Assembly (NCBI GenBank): GCA_902806295.1
Contig: CADCWB010000022.1
Span: 1 to 6,734 of the forward strand
Length of the DNA stretch: 6,734 bases
Source of the DNA: an uncultured Sphingomonas sp.
GTDB taxonomy: Bacteria; Pseudomonadota; Alphaproteobacteria; Sphingomonadales; Sphingomonadaceae
Direction of reading: 5' to 3'
In this document: positions 5,577-6,734 of the stretch, piece after piece
Position numbering within the stretch: position 1 is the first letter of the stretch
Layout: each line of letters starts with the position of its first letter
Notes under the pieces: model-generated
Seen by the model: the letters and a program-made list of their open reading frames with translations, nothing else
Database searches by the model: none
What the model was told of the DNA's origin: nothing
Program-made: the position numbers and the translations under genes

Positions 5577-6424
5577 CCGATAAGACCCGTCAAGAAGCCA
5601 TCGACCTTTACGACCGCTTCACTCACGAAGGGCTTCCCCGGCGCGAGTTCATGAGTCGCATGGTCGCCATCGCCGGCAGCGTGGCCGCGGCCGAAGCGCT
5701 GATCGGGAGCATCGCCGCAAGTCCCGCGGCGGCCGCGATCGTGCCAGCCGACGAAAAGCGGCTGACCACCCGCACCATGACCTTCGCCATCGGCTACAAG
5801 GCCTATGTGGCCGAGCCGCGCAGCCGCTCACTGAAAGCCAGCGTGCTCGTCATCCACGAGAACCGCGGGCTTAACGAGCACATCCGCGATGTCAGCCGGC
5901 GCATGGCGCTGGCCGGCTATCGCGCGGTCGCGCCCGACTTCCTGTCTCCGAGCGGCGGCACTCCCGCCAACGAGGATGCCGCGCGCGAGGCCATCGGCAA
6001 GCTTGATCTCGCCGCCGCTACCCAGGCGGGCGTGCAGATGCTGGACGAACTCGCCCGCGCCGGCAAGGTCGGGGCGGTCGGCTTCTGCTGGGGCGGTGCC
6101 TACGTCAATCGGCTCGCCGTCGCGAGCGGCGGCAAGCTGGACGCGGGGGTCGTCTATTACGGCACGGCACCCAATCCGGCCGAAGCCGAACGAGTCGCCA
6201 CCCCCTTATTGATCCACCATGCCGGCCTCGACGACCGGGTCGCGCAAACGCTCTATCCCTGGGTCACTGCCTTGCGCGCGGCCAACAAGCCGGTCACCTT
6301 CCACGTCTACGAAGGCGCCAACCACGCCTTCAACAACGACACCTCGGCCGAGCGCTACAACAAGCCGGCCGCCGATCAGGCGTGGAAGCGGACGCTCGCC
6401 TTTTTCGGCAAGCACCTGCGCTAG
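5573..6424 (+). CDS. Dienelactone hydrolase family protein, YghX-like, Tat-exported
   Basis: A 283-residue alpha/beta hydrolase of the dienelactone hydrolase (carboxymethylenebutenolidase) family. The catalytic set is intact: E96 (VIHENRGL), nucleophile C172 in GFCWGG, D220 (AGLDDRV) and H251 (EGANHAFNND). The N-terminus is not that of the classic cytosolic enzyme. A 20-residue amphipathic lead (AIDLYDRFTHEGL) precedes a twin-arginine motif, RREFM at 23-27, then a hydrophobic segment (about 30-49) and an Ala-rich cleavage region near ASPAAAA (49-55). This layout, including the 'Y..F.H.G...RREF' lead, matches E. coli YghX-type proteins, so export by Tat to the periplasm is likely. The natural substrate of that group is not known to me; dienelactone hydrolysis should not be assumed. 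ATG 5573 overlaps the GST stop (ATGA). The stop TAG at 6422-6424 is part of a CTAG shared with the convergent gene. Confidence 0.92.
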   Translation: MTDKTRQEAIDLYDRFTHEGLPRREFMSRMVAIAGSVAAAEALIGSIAASPAAAAIVPADEKRLTTRTMTFAIGYKAYVAEPRSRSLKASVLVIHENRGLNEHIRDVSRRMALAGYRAVAPDFLSPSGGTPANEDAAREAIGKLDLAAATQAGVQMLDELARAGKVGAVGFCWGGAYVNRLAVASGGKLDAGVVYYGTAPNPAEAERVATPLLIHHAGLDDRVAQTLYPWVTALRAANKPVTFHVYEGANHAFNNDTSAERYNKPAADQAWKRTLAFFGKHLR

Positions 6425-6734
6425 GCTTGGCTCTTCCGTCGCACGGCGAGCATCATCGCGCCGACGATGCAGGCGCCGAACAAAGCCGCTTCCAGCGTTC
6501 CCGTTACTACCGAGCTCAGCGGCCCGAAGGAATCTTCGCCGAACCACCGTCCGATCGGGTCCAGCCGCAGGCGTGACTCGGGGAAAGCCCGGGCCAGGAG
6601 GTCCAGGCTCCCGGCCATCAGCCGGCCGCCAAGCAGCGGGATGACCAGCCCCGCCGCCCCGGCCAGCAGCGCCGCCCTGGCAACCGCCCGGCGGAGTCCT
6701 CCACTCCCAAACTCGCGCAGCGCCAACCCCGCCC
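6421..6734 (-). CDS. Hypothetical small membrane protein, 5' end outside window
   Basis: I do not recognise this gene. The - strand frame is open from the window edge to a TAG at 6423-6421, giving at least 103 residues. A TTG at 6726 could start it, but no spaced ribosome site is visible in the eight bases beyond, so it more likely begins outside. The visible part has a basic N-terminal stretch (LRRAVARA) and a hydrophobic segment of about 20 residues (LLAGAAGLVIPLLGG). A loop of about 35 residues contains LDLLARAFPESRLRLDPIG and FGEDSFGPLS, followed by a second hydrophobic segment (LEAALFGACIVGAMMLAV) and a basic end, RRKSQA. With both ends basic, a two-helix hairpin with both ends in the cytoplasm and the loop in the periplasm is the simplest topology. 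The helix-loop-helix layout, ending exactly at the neighbour's stop, argues for a real gene rather than a shadow frame. Confidence 0.65.
   Translation of the reverse strand, partial: AGLALREFGSGGLRRAVARAALLAGAAGLVIPLLGGRLMAGSLDLLARAFPESRLRLDPIGRWFGEDSFGPLSSVVTGTLEAALFGACIVGAMMLAVRRKSQA

Noticed and set aside
6206..6547. Second - strand frame spanning the hydrolase 3' end and the intergenic junction
   Set aside because: It overlaps a firm + strand gene for most of its length and conflicts with the better-looking membrane protein frame.
1..6734. Mobile element, defence system, CRISPR or RNA gene
   Set aside because: No transposase, integrase, direct-repeat array, terminal inverted repeats, tRNA cloverleaf or rRNA-like segment was seen; base composition looks even throughout.

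Overview
The window is high-GC, tightly packed bacterial chromosome with alphaproteobacterial character, most likely Sphingomonadales (Sphingomonas-like). The support is gene style rather than a marker gene: a DUF4136 lipoprotein with a Gly/Tyr/Phe-rich middle, GTG starts, 4-base start/stop overlaps, and GC-rich codon use throughout. I see no tRNA, rRNA, CRISPR array, insertion sequence, phage gene or compositional island. It reads as ordinary chromosomal backbone plus a small metabolic/detoxification operon.

Layout, left to right. (1) The C-terminal half of the lipid II flippase MurJ enters from the left edge and overlaps by 4 bases the GTG start of trpS (tryptophanyl-tRNA synthetase), so the two are probably translationally coupled. 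(2) After a gap of about 100 bases with a candidate extended -10 promoter comes a single-gene unit for an outer-membrane-type DUF4136 lipoprotein. A strong GNRA-looped intrinsic terminator closes it. (3) A four-gene + strand run follows: a secreted M28-family zinc aminopeptidase, a stand-alone CinA C-terminal-domain protein (PncC-like), a glutathione S-transferase, and a Tat-exported dienelactone hydrolase of the YghX type. ATGA overlaps join the first to the second and the third to the fourth, and only 33 bases separate the middle pair, so this is very probably one operon. (4) On the - strand an unrecognised small membrane protein converges on the hydrolase gene. The two genes share one palindromic CTAG as their stop codons.

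Functionally, murJ and trpS are housekeeping genes. The operon mixes exported hydrolases (periplasmic peptidase and alpha/beta hydrolase) with cytosolic enzymes (amidohydrolase-like CinA domain and GST). A shared theme of scavenging, damage repair or detoxification is an inference from content only. I found no convincing undescribed system. The points most worth a second look are the divergent CinA signature, the coupling of cytosolic and Tat-exported enzymes, the DPF-repeat aromatic stretch in the lipoprotein, and the shared CTAG stop.
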